Assembly: GCF_000799715.1 (NCBI RefSeq)
Contig: NZ_JUHG01000017.1
Coordinates: forward strand, 310,001-374,000
Length of the DNA stretch: 64,000 bases
Direction: 5' to 3'
From: Martinezella rhizogenes
Lineage (GTDB): Bacteria; Pseudomonadota; Alphaproteobacteria; Rhizobiales; Rhizobiaceae
This document shows, in pieces, positions 33,414 to 42,229 of this stretch (position 1 is its first letter; each line of letters begins with the position of its first letter). The notes under the pieces were generated by a model. The model was not told the DNA's origin. It saw only the letters and a list, made by a program, of their open reading frames with translations, and did not search any database. The position numbers and the translations under genes were made by a program.

Positions 33414-34326
33414 CGTAACAGCAATCCCGACGGCGGCCTTGACCGCGCCGCCACGCTCGATCATGGCCGCCACATGGCGGCAATTTCGCGCTCACAGAGG
33501 CGGCTTTGCCGGCCTGATCGTCTTCATATTCATCCTGCTGGTCGTCTATGTCGGCCCAATCATCCACAGCGTCGATCCGAACAAGATCGACATTCGCGCC
33601 AAGAACCAGGGACCATCCCTCCTTCACCCCTTCGGCACGGACAATCTCGGCCATGACATGCTTGCGCAGGTGATGGCGGGCGGGCGTATTTCTCTGGCGG
33701 TCGGTATCACCGCGATGCTGCTGGCGCTTCTGCTCGGAACCTTGGTCGGCGTCCTCTCAGGCTATTTTCGGCGTCTCGACGGACCTCTCATGCGCCTGAC
33801 GGACCTGTTTCTGGCCCTGCCGCTCCTGCCTCTGTTGCTGGTCATCATCATGCTCTTCCGCGACACGCTCCGTGCCTATTTCGGCCCGGAAACCGGAATT
33901 TTCATCCTGATCGTCTTCGTCATCGGCGTCACCAGCTGGATGCATACCGCCCGCATCGTGCGAGGCGACGTCCTGGCGGTGAAACGGCTGGAGTTCGTCA
34001 TGGCGGCCAGAAGCAGCGGCATGCGGGAATACCGGATCATCCTGAAGCATATCCTGCCGAACGTCATGAGCTCCATCATGGTGTCGGCAACGCTCGGCAT
34101 TGCCTCCGCGATCATCACCGAATCCGCGCTGAGCTTTCTGGGGCTTGGCTTCCCGTCGGACTTTCCGACATGGGGACGTCTGCTATTTGATGGCGCAAGC
34201 TTTCTGCAGCTCACGCCGTCCCGCGTGCTATGGCCCGGCCTTGCCATTTCGCTGACGGTCTTGAGCGTCAACTATCTCGGCGATGCGGTCCGCGATGCGC
34301 TCGATCCGCGCATGCTGAAAAGCTGA
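33406..34326 (+). CDS. peptide-type ABC importer permease (DppC-like)
   Basis: This 306-residue permease has the N-terminal OppC-type segment MAATWRQFRAHRGGFAGLIVFIFILLVVY (about 20-48). The typical FGTDNLGHDMLAQVMAGGRISLAVG follows. The coupling loop is FVMAARSSGMREYRIILKHILPNVMSSI. The start at 33406 overlaps the partner gene; an upstream in-frame ATG would lie inside it. The operon ends here at a strong bidirectional hairpin. The likely ATPase partner is the fused double ATPase at 40546-42222. Confidence 0.92.
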   Translation: MTDVTAIPTAALTAPPRSIMAATWRQFRAHRGGFAGLIVFIFILLVVYVGPIIHSVDPNKIDIRAKNQGPSLLHPFGTDNLGHDMLAQVMAGGRISLAVGITAMLLALLLGTLVGVLSGYFRRLDGPLMRLTDLFLALPLLPLLLVIIMLFRDTLRAYFGPETGIFILIVFVIGVTSWMHTARIVRGDVLAVKRLEFVMAARSSGMREYRIILKHILPNVMSSIMVSATLGIASAIITESALSFLGLGFPSDFPTWGRLLFDGASFLQLTPSRVLWPGLAISLTVLSVNYLGDAVRDALDPRMLKS

Positions 34327-34341
34327 GGGGAAAAGAGCCTG

Positions 34342-34367
34342 TAGAGGCTGCACGGCAGCAGCCTCTA
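34342..34367. terminator. bidirectional terminator between importer operon and GntR gene
   Basis: TAGAGGCTGC and GCAGCCTCTA are perfect 10-base arms around a 6-base loop. The right arm contains the stop codon of the convergent GntR gene. Confidence 0.75.
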
Positions 34368-35111
34368 GCCCCTCGGCGTCAACAGGGCGTCGAGGATGCC
34401 GGCGTTTTCTTCCTGCACGACGATACCCGGATCTTCAGCAACGACGAAGGCCAGGACCTGTTCGATATCGTCGAGATGTTGACGCAATAGCCTGTAGGCC
34501 TCGTCCTCGTTACGCGTGCGGATGGCCTCGTAGATGGCGCGGTGTTCTTCCACGACCTCGTCGAAATAGCCTGACTTCGGGTAGGCGCGGCGGCGGACGC
34601 GGTCGAGCTGGCCGGTGGCGTTGCGGATCGTGTGCCAGACATTGGGGAAGCCCGCAGCCCTGCTGATCAGCTGATGAAAGGCGTTGTCGACGGAAAAGGC
34701 TTCGTCGTAGTCCTGCCGCTTGGCGGCGTCTGCCTGCCGGAACATCAGGAGATCGAAATCCTTTTCGAAGACCGGATCATAGGTCCGGGCGGCGAGGCGG
34801 ACCATCCGCAGTTCCAGACTGGAGCGGACGATCTGCCCTTCGATGACGCCACGAACGGAGATCTTGCTGATGAAGGTGCCGCCGCTCGGAACGACATTGA
34901 CCAGTCCCTCCTGGGCGAGCCGCAGCACGGCTTCGCGCATGGGAGTTCGGGAGATACCGAGCTTTGCGCAGGTCTCCTTCTCACTCAGCATGGTTCCCGG
35001 CTCGAGCGCCATGGTGATGATGGCGTCACGTATGACGTTGTAGGCCCATTGTGCTTTTGGCTGACCGTTGCCGTCAGGCCGTAACTCAGGCCGCTTGATG
35101 CGCGCATTCAC
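34365..35111 (-). CDS. GntR-family regulator, FCD (FadR-like) subgroup
   Basis: This 248-residue regulator has an N-terminal winged helix (about 22-90) with YNVIRDAIITMALEPGTMLSEKE and LGISRTPMREAVLRLAQEGLV. An all-helical FCD ligand domain follows. The metal/ligand pattern of the FCD fold is seen in D-x3-H (DNAFHQLI near 142-149), the EEHRAIYEAI segment and the late RQHLDDIEQVL. It starts at GTG with AGGAG about 10 bases upstream. It lies at the end of the long catabolic operon on the same strand and probably represses that operon and perhaps the facing importer. The effector is probably a pathway intermediate. Confidence 0.92.
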   Translation of the reverse strand: MNARIKRPELRPDGNGQPKAQWAYNVIRDAIITMALEPGTMLSEKETCAKLGISRTPMREAVLRLAQEGLVNVVPSGGTFISKISVRGVIEGQIVRSSLELRMVRLAARTYDPVFEKDFDLLMFRQADAAKRQDYDEAFSVDNAFHQLISRAAGFPNVWHTIRNATGQLDRVRRRAYPKSGYFDEVVEEHRAIYEAIRTRNEDEAYRLLRQHLDDIEQVLAFVVAEDPGIVVQEENAGILDALLTPRG

Positions 35112-35173
35112 CCGAAATGGTCTCCTCTCCCAGATATTTTGGTTTTATCATCCGGCTGGCCCCGGCCTGTTCT

Positions 35174-36523
35174 TCATACAATGTCTGTAAGCACGCTCTC
35201 CAGCGTTTCCAGAAAGATATCGGCGTGTTTGCGCGAAAATGGCAAGGGCGGCCGGATTTTCAGGACGTTTCCGTGGATTCCGGCGGCGCTGATCAGCACG
35301 CGGCGAGCTCGAAGCCCATTGACGACGGCGAGCGCCAGCGCTCCATCCGGCGTGCGGCTTTCGCGATCCTTGACGAATTCCAGCCCGAGGAACAGGCCCG
35401 CGCCTCGGACATCCCCAATGCAGGCGAACTTCCCTTGCAGCGCCCGCATGCCCGCAAGCATGTGCTCGCCGGTCGTGGCGGCGTTCTCCATCAACTTCTC
35501 GTCGCGGATGACATCCAGTACGGCGCTGGCTGCGGCGATCGAGACATGATTGGCGCCGAAGGTGTTGAAGTAGCGGACGTCCTTGCCGAACCGTTCCTGG
35601 ACCTCGGCCTTCATCACGGCGGCGGCGATCGGCATGCCGTTGCCCATCGGCTTGCCCATCACGGCGATGTCCGGCACGATCCCATGGCGCATGAAGCCCC
35701 ACATGTGAGAGCCGGTGCGGCCGAAGCCGGGCTGGACCTCATCGGCGATATAAAGCGCGCCGGCCTCATGGACCACGGCGAGCGTCTTTTGCAGGAAGCC
35801 CGCCGGATCCGGCAGGATACCGTCCGTCGAAAAGATGCTGTCGGCGATGAAGGCAGCGGGGCGGATGCCGTGGCGGCGCATGAAGGCGATTGCTTTGCTC
35901 ACGTCCTCGGCAAGCGCGTTCCCCACGTCACGGCCTTCGGCGCGATAGGCGTCCGGCGCTGGAACGGTCATCACATGCGGGCCAAGCGGAACGCCGGCGC
36001 CCAGCGACGGTGAAATCTCGGCGGCGGCAGTGGTGACGCCATGATAGGCGTTCTCGGTGATGATGATGCCCGTTCCGCCGGTATGGTGACGGGCCATGCG
36101 CAAGGCCAGATCGACCGCCTCGCTGCCGGTGCAGGTATACATCACCCGCTCGATCTCGTCGGGGAAGGTGGCGAGCAACCGCTCGGAATAATCGAGGATG
36201 GTGTCGTCCAGATAGCGCGTGTGCGTGTTGAGGATGGCGGCCTGCCGGGCGACGGCTTCCACGACACGCGGATGGCAATGGCCGACCGAGGGTACGTTGT
36301 TGTAGACGTCGAGATGCGCCTCACCATCCGCGTCATAGAGCCATACGCCCTCCGCGCGCACCACATGCAGCGGATTGTCGTAGAACAGCCGGTAGGAGGG
36401 GCCGAGCAGAGCTTGCCGCCGCTCCACCATCCGGCGTTCGCGTTCGGGCAGGGTGGCCAGTTTCGACGCGTCAAAACCGTTGATCATGACGGGCGCGGTT
36501 TTTGCGGTTTCGGGGGGCGTCAT
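35174..36523 (-). CDS. class-III PLP enzyme of the amine-phosphate phospho-lyase type
   Basis: This 449-residue fold-type-I PLP enzyme has the cofactor lysine K291 in AVMGKPMGNGMP and the ring-binding D261 in IADEVQPGFGRTG. The N-terminal segment DVYNNVPSVGHCHPRVVEA (72-90) with LNTHTRYLDD (98-107) is the hallmark I recall for the AGXT2L group. That group includes ethanolamine-phosphate and 5-phosphohydroxylysine phospho-lyases, rather than plain transaminases. The kinase gene just upstream overlaps it by ATGA, and such enzymes act right after an APH-type kinase. It would convert a phosphorylated amino alcohol into an aldehyde, ammonia and phosphate. A true aminotransferase role remains possible. 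Confidence 0.82.
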   Translation of the reverse strand: MTPPETAKTAPVMINGFDASKLATLPERERRMVERRQALLGPSYRLFYDNPLHVVRAEGVWLYDADGEAHLDVYNNVPSVGHCHPRVVEAVARQAAILNTHTRYLDDTILDYSERLLATFPDEIERVMYTCTGSEAVDLALRMARHHTGGTGIIITENAYHGVTTAAAEISPSLGAGVPLGPHVMTVPAPDAYRAEGRDVGNALAEDVSKAIAFMRRHGIRPAAFIADSIFSTDGILPDPAGFLQKTLAVVHEAGALYIADEVQPGFGRTGSHMWGFMRHGIVPDIAVMGKPMGNGMPIAAAVMKAEVQERFGKDVRYFNTFGANHVSIAAASAVLDVIRDEKLMENAATTGEHMLAGMRALQGKFACIGDVRGAGLFLGLEFVKDRESRTPDGALALAVVNGLRARRVLISAAGIHGNVLKIRPPLPFSRKHADIFLETLESVLTDIV

Positions 36524-37596
36524 GGCTGTCTGTTTCCTTGCTGGCAGGCTGCGGTGAGCCGCGCGACGATTGTTTCGACCGGAATGGCGTCGAGGCGGGC
36601 GAGTTGTGCCCAGACTGTCGGGCTGTTGCGGACATAGAAGTCCCGGTTTTCCGGGAAGAGCCCGGCCCGCCACTGCGGAATGGCGAGACGCATGACCATG
36701 CGCGTGAGGATGGCGGGATAGATGGCCGCAATCTCCTGTTCTGTCAGGCTGATAAGCGTCGAATATTCCTCGAGGAAATCGCAGATCGCCTCGACCGGGT
36801 CCGCGGCGTCGCCCATCTGGTAGGCGGCTCCCACCGCGACATCGAACACTCTGGGCGCATGTACCATGTCGCCGAAATCGATGATGCCGCTGACCGTCTC
36901 CGGTGTGTCGGGATCGACGAGGATGTTCTCCATGTTGAAATCATTATGCACCACCTGCGCAGGGAGCGAGGCCATGACGGGCAGGATCTGTTTTTCGAAA
37001 TTGTCCATTGCCGTTTCCAACCGGCGGCGCTGCTCCGGATCGGAGAAGACCGACAGCAGATCGCGCACGCCGATGGCGTGCTGCATATCCCATGTGATGC
37101 GGTGACCGGCCGCCTGATGCGCGAAGCTGGCAAGTGCTATCTGCATACGCGCCAGCAGCGCGCCGACATTGCGGCGCTGTCTTGGAGAATGCGGTGCAGC
37201 CTTCTGGGCGATGCCCGGCAGGAAGGTCACCATCCGCACGCCGCGTGTGCCACCGTCCGCGTCGGTCATACGGAAATCCGCTTCGCCATCCAGCGTGCGA
37301 ATGATGCGCTGCACCGGGATACCGGGATCGACAGCCTCGACATGCAGCAGTGCCTGGCTGTGCATCGAGGTCATGCCGGGATCTTCGGCGGGATTGAGGA
37401 CCTTGAAGAGATATTCCCGCCCGTCCGGCAACGTTAGCCGATAGTTCGAATCCTTTTCTCCCCACAGCCATTCGACACGGCCGTCCAGCCCATATTTGTC
37501 GCGGGCGATGGCTTCGGCTTGATCGGCGGGTATGGCCGCCGCATCCGTTTTCAATTCGGCACCGATACCGGCATCGCGGGTGGAACTGCGTAACAT
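36520..37596 (-). CDS. APH-family small-molecule kinase (hydroxylysine kinase-like)
   Basis: This 358-residue protein has an aminoglycoside-phosphotransferase fold. The ATP lysine is likely K65 in YLFKVLN. The catalytic loop is VVHNDFNMENILVD (H217, D219, N224) and the metal site IIDFGD (D240). Many such proteins are not drug-resistance enzymes but phosphorylate amino alcohols, such as hydroxylysine kinase. Coupling by ATGA to a phospho-lyase-type PLP gene supports that role here. The start at 37596 follows a 112-base gap after the amidase that contains a long hairpin; the longer open frame runs through that hairpin and is rejected. The substrate is inferred only. Confidence 0.82.
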   Translation of the reverse strand: MLRSSTRDAGIGAELKTDAAAIPADQAEAIARDKYGLDGRVEWLWGEKDSNYRLTLPDGREYLFKVLNPAEDPGMTSMHSQALLHVEAVDPGIPVQRIIRTLDGEADFRMTDADGGTRGVRMVTFLPGIAQKAAPHSPRQRRNVGALLARMQIALASFAHQAAGHRITWDMQHAIGVRDLLSVFSDPEQRRRLETAMDNFEKQILPVMASLPAQVVHNDFNMENILVDPDTPETVSGIIDFGDMVHAPRVFDVAVGAAYQMGDAADPVEAICDFLEEYSTLISLTEQEIAAIYPAILTRMVMRLAIPQWRAGLFPENRDFYVRNSPTVWAQLARLDAIPVETIVARLTAACQQGNRQP

Positions 37597-37623
37597 GGGT
37601 TTCCTCTGTTTTTGTGTGCTCTG

Positions 37624-37658
37624 GGTCGGGCGCGGATGCCCCACATCCGCGCCCGACC
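37624..37658 (-). terminator. long intercistronic hairpin between amidase and kinase genes
   Basis: A perfect 15-base-pair stem GGTCGGGCGCGGATG with a 5-base loop lies between two same-strand genes of one operon. On the minus strand ACAAAAACAG follows a little later, with no T-run. It could be a partial terminator or RNA-stability element. Confidence 0.55.
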
Positions 37659-37708
37659 GGCCTTCCTCTCCACGATCGTGAAAGGGAGGTTTATCTGCTG
37701 AAATACCA

Positions 37709-39136
37709 CTACAGCGCGCGGGGCGCCGAAGGGAATTTTTCCGGAAAGGCCGCCTGATAGGCGGCGGCAAGTTTCAGCACGATATCGTCGCGATAGCGTG
37801 GGCCGACAAATTGCAGCCCGATCGGCAGGCCGCCCGCGTCGAAGCCGCAGGGAACCGAAACGGCCGGCTGTCCCGTCATGTTGAAGGGATAGGTGAATGG
37901 CGACCAATCCGACCAGTCCTTGCCTTCGATACCGCCAGGGAAATCGACACCGGCCTCAATGGCTGTCGTCGGCATGGTCGGCAGCATCAGCGCATCATAT
38001 GTTTCGTGGAACCGCGCCATCCTCACCTTGAGGTCGGCCCGCACCTGTTCCGCGATCACATAGTCGATCGCGGTCAAAGCGCTGCCCTTGGCGTGAATGC
38101 GCAGAAGGCCGGGATCCATCAACTTTTTCTGTTCCTCGGTGGGATTGGCAAGATCCACCGTCCGCGCTTCCGCCGCATACCAGAGGGCCAGCAGCGCGTC
38201 CTGCGGATTGGAAAAGCCGGGATCGACCTCCTCGACAATGGCGCCCATCTCGGCCAGGCGGGATGCCGCCCGCTCGATGGCGGCCGCTACCTCCGGCTGG
38301 ACTTGCGCGTAGCCGAGATTGCGGGTGTAGCCGATCTTCAGCCCCTTGACGTCGGCACCTTGGATGACTTCCCGCCAGTCCGGAACGGGCGTGGGGCAGT
38401 AGCCGTACATGGCATCCGGCGTCGGCCCGGTGGTGGCGTTGAGGAACAGCGCCGCATCTTCCACGGTGCGTGTCAGCGGGCCGCGATGGGCGAGTTCGAA
38501 CAGCGGCGAGGGCGTATCGGACGGTATCCAGCCATAGGTCGGCTTGATGCCGAATACGCCGCAGAAGGATGCGGGAATGCGGATCGATCCGGCACCGTCG
38601 GAGCCCTCATGCAGCACGCCCATATTGAGCGCGGCAGCCACCGCCGCACCACCTGATGAGCCACCGGAGGCGCGATCGGTACGCCATGGATTGAGCGTGT
38701 TGCCGAATGCGGGGCCGTGGGTGACGCCCTTCCAGCCGAATTCTGGCGAGGCGGTGGTGCCGAGAATGGTGACCCCGGCACCGCGCAGGCGCTTCATGAT
38801 CAGGAATTCCTTCTCGGAAGGTTCCTTCGAGCCGAGCGCCGAGCCGCGCCGCCATGGAATACCCTTGACGGGCGTCAGCTCCTTGATGGTGGTCGGGGCG
38901 CCGTCGATGGGGCTGAGTGGCTCGCCTTTCTGCCAGCGAGCCTCCGATTCCCTGGCGGCCACTAGCGCCATCTCCGGCACGACATAGGCAAAGGCATTGA
39001 CCGACGGATTGAAGCGCTCGATGCGCTCAAGCGAGGCCTTGGCGGCCTCCACGGGGGAAGCCCGTCCGGATGCGAAAAGCGCTGACAGTTCCGCGGCACT
39101 CATTTCGCCGAGATCTGTTTTGACCGATGTATCCAT
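37709..39136 (-). CDS. amidase-signature family hydrolase
   Basis: This 475-residue Ser-cisSer-Lys amidase has K85 in TTIKELTPVKG, the cis-serine in the GGSSGG loop (S160/S161) and the nucleophile S184 in GSDGAGSIRIPAS. The length and the sequence FGIKPTYGWIPSD are typical. It would cut an amide bond and release ammonia or an amine from the imported compound. It lies 16 bases after the omega-aminotransferase gene. The start at 39136 is chosen because the extra residues upstream overlap that gene. The substrate is unknown; the family covers acylamides, aryl amides and urethane-type compounds. Confidence 0.92.
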   Translation of the reverse strand: MDTSVKTDLGEMSAAELSALFASGRASPVEAAKASLERIERFNPSVNAFAYVVPEMALVAARESEARWQKGEPLSPIDGAPTTIKELTPVKGIPWRRGSALGSKEPSEKEFLIMKRLRGAGVTILGTTASPEFGWKGVTHGPAFGNTLNPWRTDRASGGSSGGAAVAAALNMGVLHEGSDGAGSIRIPASFCGVFGIKPTYGWIPSDTPSPLFELAHRGPLTRTVEDAALFLNATTGPTPDAMYGYCPTPVPDWREVIQGADVKGLKIGYTRNLGYAQVQPEVAAAIERAASRLAEMGAIVEEVDPGFSNPQDALLALWYAAEARTVDLANPTEEQKKLMDPGLLRIHAKGSALTAIDYVIAEQVRADLKVRMARFHETYDALMLPTMPTTAIEAGVDFPGGIEGKDWSDWSPFTYPFNMTGQPAVSVPCGFDAGGLPIGLQFVGPRYRDDIVLKLAAAYQAAFPEKFPSAPRAL

Positions 39137-39152
39137 GATTGCCAAATCCCCA

Positions 39153-40505
39153 TCAGGCTCTTGTTTTTTCGACCGCGTCGAGCGCGCGACCGACGGCATT
39201 GAACATGTCGTCGATCTGCTCGGCGGTGATGATCAGCGGCGGGCAGAAGCAAAGCGCTTCGCCGATATTGCGCGAGATCACACCCTCTTCCTCAAGGGCC
39301 GCCGAAACGGCAGCGGCCGCATCGCCAGGCTTGGCGTCGTCCCACGGCTTGATTTCCAGCGCGCCAATGAGCCCGACGCCGCGCGACGAATGCGCCAATG
39401 GGTGTTTTGCAAGCTCCGCAAGCCGGCCGAGGAATTTCTCCTCCAGGCGCGCGGCATTGCCGACCAGATCGCGCTCCTGAATGATCTTCAGATTCTCAAG
39501 CCCAACCGCCGTTGCAACCGGATGCCCCGAAGCCGTGAAGCCGTGGCCGAATACGCCGATGCGCTCGGATTCGTCGGCGATCGGCTGATAGAAGGCGTCG
39601 TTCATGATGATCGCCGAAAGCGGCATGTAGGAGGACGAGATCTGTTTCGAGACGATCAGTACGTCCGGCTTGATATCGTAGGTCTCGCAGGCAAACATCT
39701 TGCCGGTGCGGCCGAAACCGCAGATCACCTCGTCGGCGACCAGCAGGATATCGTATTTCTTCAGGATCGCCTGCACGCCTTCCCAGTAACCGGCAGGGGG
39801 AACCAGAACGCCGCCGGCGCCCATGACCGGCTCACCCCAGAAGGCGGCGATGGTTTCGGGACCTTCTTTGAGGATCAGCTCTTCCAGATCGGTGAGGATC
39901 CGAGCCGTGAAATCGGCTTCGCTTTCGCCGTCCTTTCCGAAATGCACATAGGACGGGCAGGATGTATGGACCATCCGGTCGAGCGGCAGGTCGAAGCTTT
40001 CGTGGTTGCGTGGCAGGCCAGTAATCGATGCGGCCGCGATCGTGACGCCGTGATAGCCCTTGATGCGGCCGATGATCTTCTTCTTGTCCTTGTTGCCGAG
40101 CGCATTGGAGCGATACCAGACCATCTTGCAGGCGAGATCGTTGGCTTCGGAGCCGGAGGAGGTGAAGTGAACCTTCGACATCGGTACCGGCGCGATCTTG
40201 ATGAGCAGTTCGGCAAGATCGATCGAAGGACCATGGGTCTTGTAGGAGAAGGTGTGGTAGTAGGGCAGCTTCTCCATCTGAGCCTTGGCGACTTCCGCCA
40301 GGCGCTTCTCGCCGAAGCCGAGCGCCACGGACCACAGGCCGGCCATGCCCTCGATATAGCGTTTTCCATTGTTGTCGGTGACATAGATGCCGTCGCCGGA
40401 TTCGATCACCAGACCGCCGGTCTTTTCATATTTGCGCAGGTTGACGTTGGGATGCATCTGATAGGCGATGTCCCGGCCTTCGATGGAATTGGACATGATA
40501 CGCAT
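39153..40505 (-). CDS. class-III omega-aminotransferase
   Basis: This 450-residue PLP enzyme has K287 in LIVSKQISSSYMPLSA and D258 in LVADEVICGFGRTG. The substrate-side segment GLWSVALGFGEKRLAE with YYHTFSYKTHGP (about 57-93) is typical of omega-amino-acid:pyruvate aminotransferases. It would remove the terminal amino group of a diamine or omega-amino acid. The start MRIMSNS at 40505 has AAGGAG 9 bases upstream, while the frame is open 16 codons further. It sits between the fused ATPase and the amidase. Its partner aldehyde dehydrogenase is not in the operon. Confidence 0.92.
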   Translation of the reverse strand: MRIMSNSIEGRDIAYQMHPNVNLRKYEKTGGLVIESGDGIYVTDNNGKRYIEGMAGLWSVALGFGEKRLAEVAKAQMEKLPYYHTFSYKTHGPSIDLAELLIKIAPVPMSKVHFTSSGSEANDLACKMVWYRSNALGNKDKKKIIGRIKGYHGVTIAAASITGLPRNHESFDLPLDRMVHTSCPSYVHFGKDGESEADFTARILTDLEELILKEGPETIAAFWGEPVMGAGGVLVPPAGYWEGVQAILKKYDILLVADEVICGFGRTGKMFACETYDIKPDVLIVSKQISSSYMPLSAIIMNDAFYQPIADESERIGVFGHGFTASGHPVATAVGLENLKIIQERDLVGNAARLEEKFLGRLAELAKHPLAHSSRGVGLIGALEIKPWDDAKPGDAAAAVSAALEEEGVISRNIGEALCFCPPLIITAEQIDDMFNAVGRALDAVEKTRA

Positions 40506-40545
40506 GTGCAGTGGCTCCTTTGGCTCTTCAGCCGTCCGTTCAAAT

Positions 40546-42222
40546 TCAAGCATGTTTTGACATCATCCGCGATCCCCGGTCCCGACCGGGGATCGCCTCG
40601 ATCAGGCTCTGGGTGTAGGCATGTTTTGGCGTTGTGAAGATTTCCGCACCGGTGCCAAGTTCGACCACCTGACCCTTCTGCATCACCATGACACGGTCGC
40701 AGATTTGCGCGGCGACGCGCAAGTCATGCGTGATGAAAACCAGCGATAGGTCGAGCTCCTTCTTCAGCTTGCCCAGAAGCTCCAGCACCTGCGCCTGGAT
40801 GGACACGTCGAGCGCGGATACCGCCTCGTCGGCGATGATGATTTCAGGCTCAAGCGCCAACGCCCGCGCGATGCCGATCCGCTGACGTTGGCCACCGGAA
40901 AATTCATGTGGGAACCGGTTCGCACCCTTCGGATCAAGACCAACCATCTCCATCAGTTCGGCGGCGCGTGTCAGCGCCTTTTTCTCGTTTTCGCCATAGG
41001 CGATCGGACCGTCGGCGATAATCCGCCCGACCTTTTCGCGCGGATTGAGCGACGAGAAGGGGTCCTGGAAGATCATCTGCATGCGTCGGCGCATGGCGCG
41101 CAGCTCTGCGCCCTTCAAATGTGCCATGTCCTTGCCGCCGAGCAGAACGCGGCCGCCATCCGGGTCCTGAAGGCGCACGAGACAGCGCCCGACCGATGAC
41201 TTACCGGAGCCGCTTTCCCCGACAATGCCGAGCGTCTCGCCGCGCCCCAAGGTGAAGGTCACGCCTTTGACCGCATCGACGGATTTAGGTTTCGAAAACA
41301 GCCCACCGCCCATGCGATAGATCTTGGTGAGATTTTCGACCGACAATACCGTTTCGCGTTGCGGCTGAGAGACGCTGCCACCGCTCGGCTTCGGGATCGC
41401 GGCGATCAGCTTTCTCGTATAGGGATGCCGTGGCGAATACAGCACGTCCTCCGCCGGGCCTTGCTCGACGATACGGCCGAGTTGCATGACGGTGACATAA
41501 TCGGCGATCTCAGCCACCACGCCGAAATCATGGGTAATGAACATCACCGCCATGTTGCGCTCGGTCTGCAGGCGGCGGATCAGTTGCAATATCTGCGCCT
41601 GGGTGGTGACGTCGAGCGCGGTCGTAGGCTCGTCGGCGATCAGCACCTGCGGCTCCAGCGCCAGTGCCATGGCGATCATGACGCGTTGCCGCTGACCGCC
41701 GGAGAGCTGGAATGGATAGGAGCCCGCGGCACGCACAGGGTCCGGCAGGCCGACCTCGGTGAGCAGATCGAGCGCTCTCGCCTTGCGCTCCCTGGGGGTC
41801 AGCAGCCCATGTGCCTCAAACACCTCTTCGATTTGCGCCGACACCTTCATCAGCGGGTTCAGCGCCGACATCGGCTCCTGGAAGATCATCGCCACGCGCC
41901 GGCCGCGGATGCCGTAAAGCTGTTCGGGTTGCAGTTGTAGGAGGTCGACGCCGTCAAGCAGGATGCGTCCTTGAGCGACGCGAACCGTTTCGGGCAGAAG
42001 TCCCATCAGCGCGTTGGCCGACATCGACTTGCCGGAACCGCTCTCGCCGACGACGCATAGCATTTCTCCCGGATGCAGCCGGAAGCTGACGCGGTCCACC
42101 GCATAGGGCCGGTCCGCGCCTTCCGGCAGCGCGATGCTCAGCCGGTCGATATGCACTACCGGTTCGCCGCGTTCGATGCGGTCCGGATGGATGTCGACGT
42201 CGAAAGATATCTCTTCGGTCAT
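40546..42222 (-). CDS. fused double ATPase of a peptide-type ABC importer (DppD-DppF-like)
   Basis: This 558-residue protein carries two complete ATPase halves. The first half has Walker A GESGSGKSMSAN, signature LSGGQRQRV and Walker B VLIADEPTTALD. The second has GESGSGKSSVGR, FSGGQRQRIG and IIIADEAVSALD. Each half ends with the oligopeptide-type C-terminal segment. The start is an ATG at 42222 or 42225, just after the permease stop. It serves the neighbouring permeases, and it is the only peptide-type ATPase near the ATPase-less importer at 30622-34326, so it may serve both. Confidence 0.92.
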   Translation of the reverse strand: MTEEISFDVDIHPDRIERGEPVVHIDRLSIALPEGADRPYAVDRVSFRLHPGEMLCVVGESGSGKSMSANALMGLLPETVRVAQGRILLDGVDLLQLQPEQLYGIRGRRVAMIFQEPMSALNPLMKVSAQIEEVFEAHGLLTPRERKARALDLLTEVGLPDPVRAAGSYPFQLSGGQRQRVMIAMALALEPQVLIADEPTTALDVTTQAQILQLIRRLQTERNMAVMFITHDFGVVAEIADYVTVMQLGRIVEQGPAEDVLYSPRHPYTRKLIAAIPKPSGGSVSQPQRETVLSVENLTKIYRMGGGLFSKPKSVDAVKGVTFTLGRGETLGIVGESGSGKSSVGRCLVRLQDPDGGRVLLGGKDMAHLKGAELRAMRRRMQMIFQDPFSSLNPREKVGRIIADGPIAYGENEKKALTRAAELMEMVGLDPKGANRFPHEFSGGQRQRIGIARALALEPEIIIADEAVSALDVSIQAQVLELLGKLKKELDLSLVFITHDLRVAAQICDRVMVMQKGQVVELGTGAEIFTTPKHAYTQSLIEAIPGRDRGSRMMSKHA

Positions 42223-42229
42223 CATGCCT

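Noticed and set aside
32223..33473. 416-codon minus-strand frame opposite the importer permease
   Set aside because: It covers a clear permease gene in antisense, is charged throughout and matches no family.
36520..37596. Aminoglycoside resistance gene
   Set aside because: The fold is APH, but the gene is embedded in a catabolic operon and coupled to a PLP enzyme; a metabolic kinase is far more likely.
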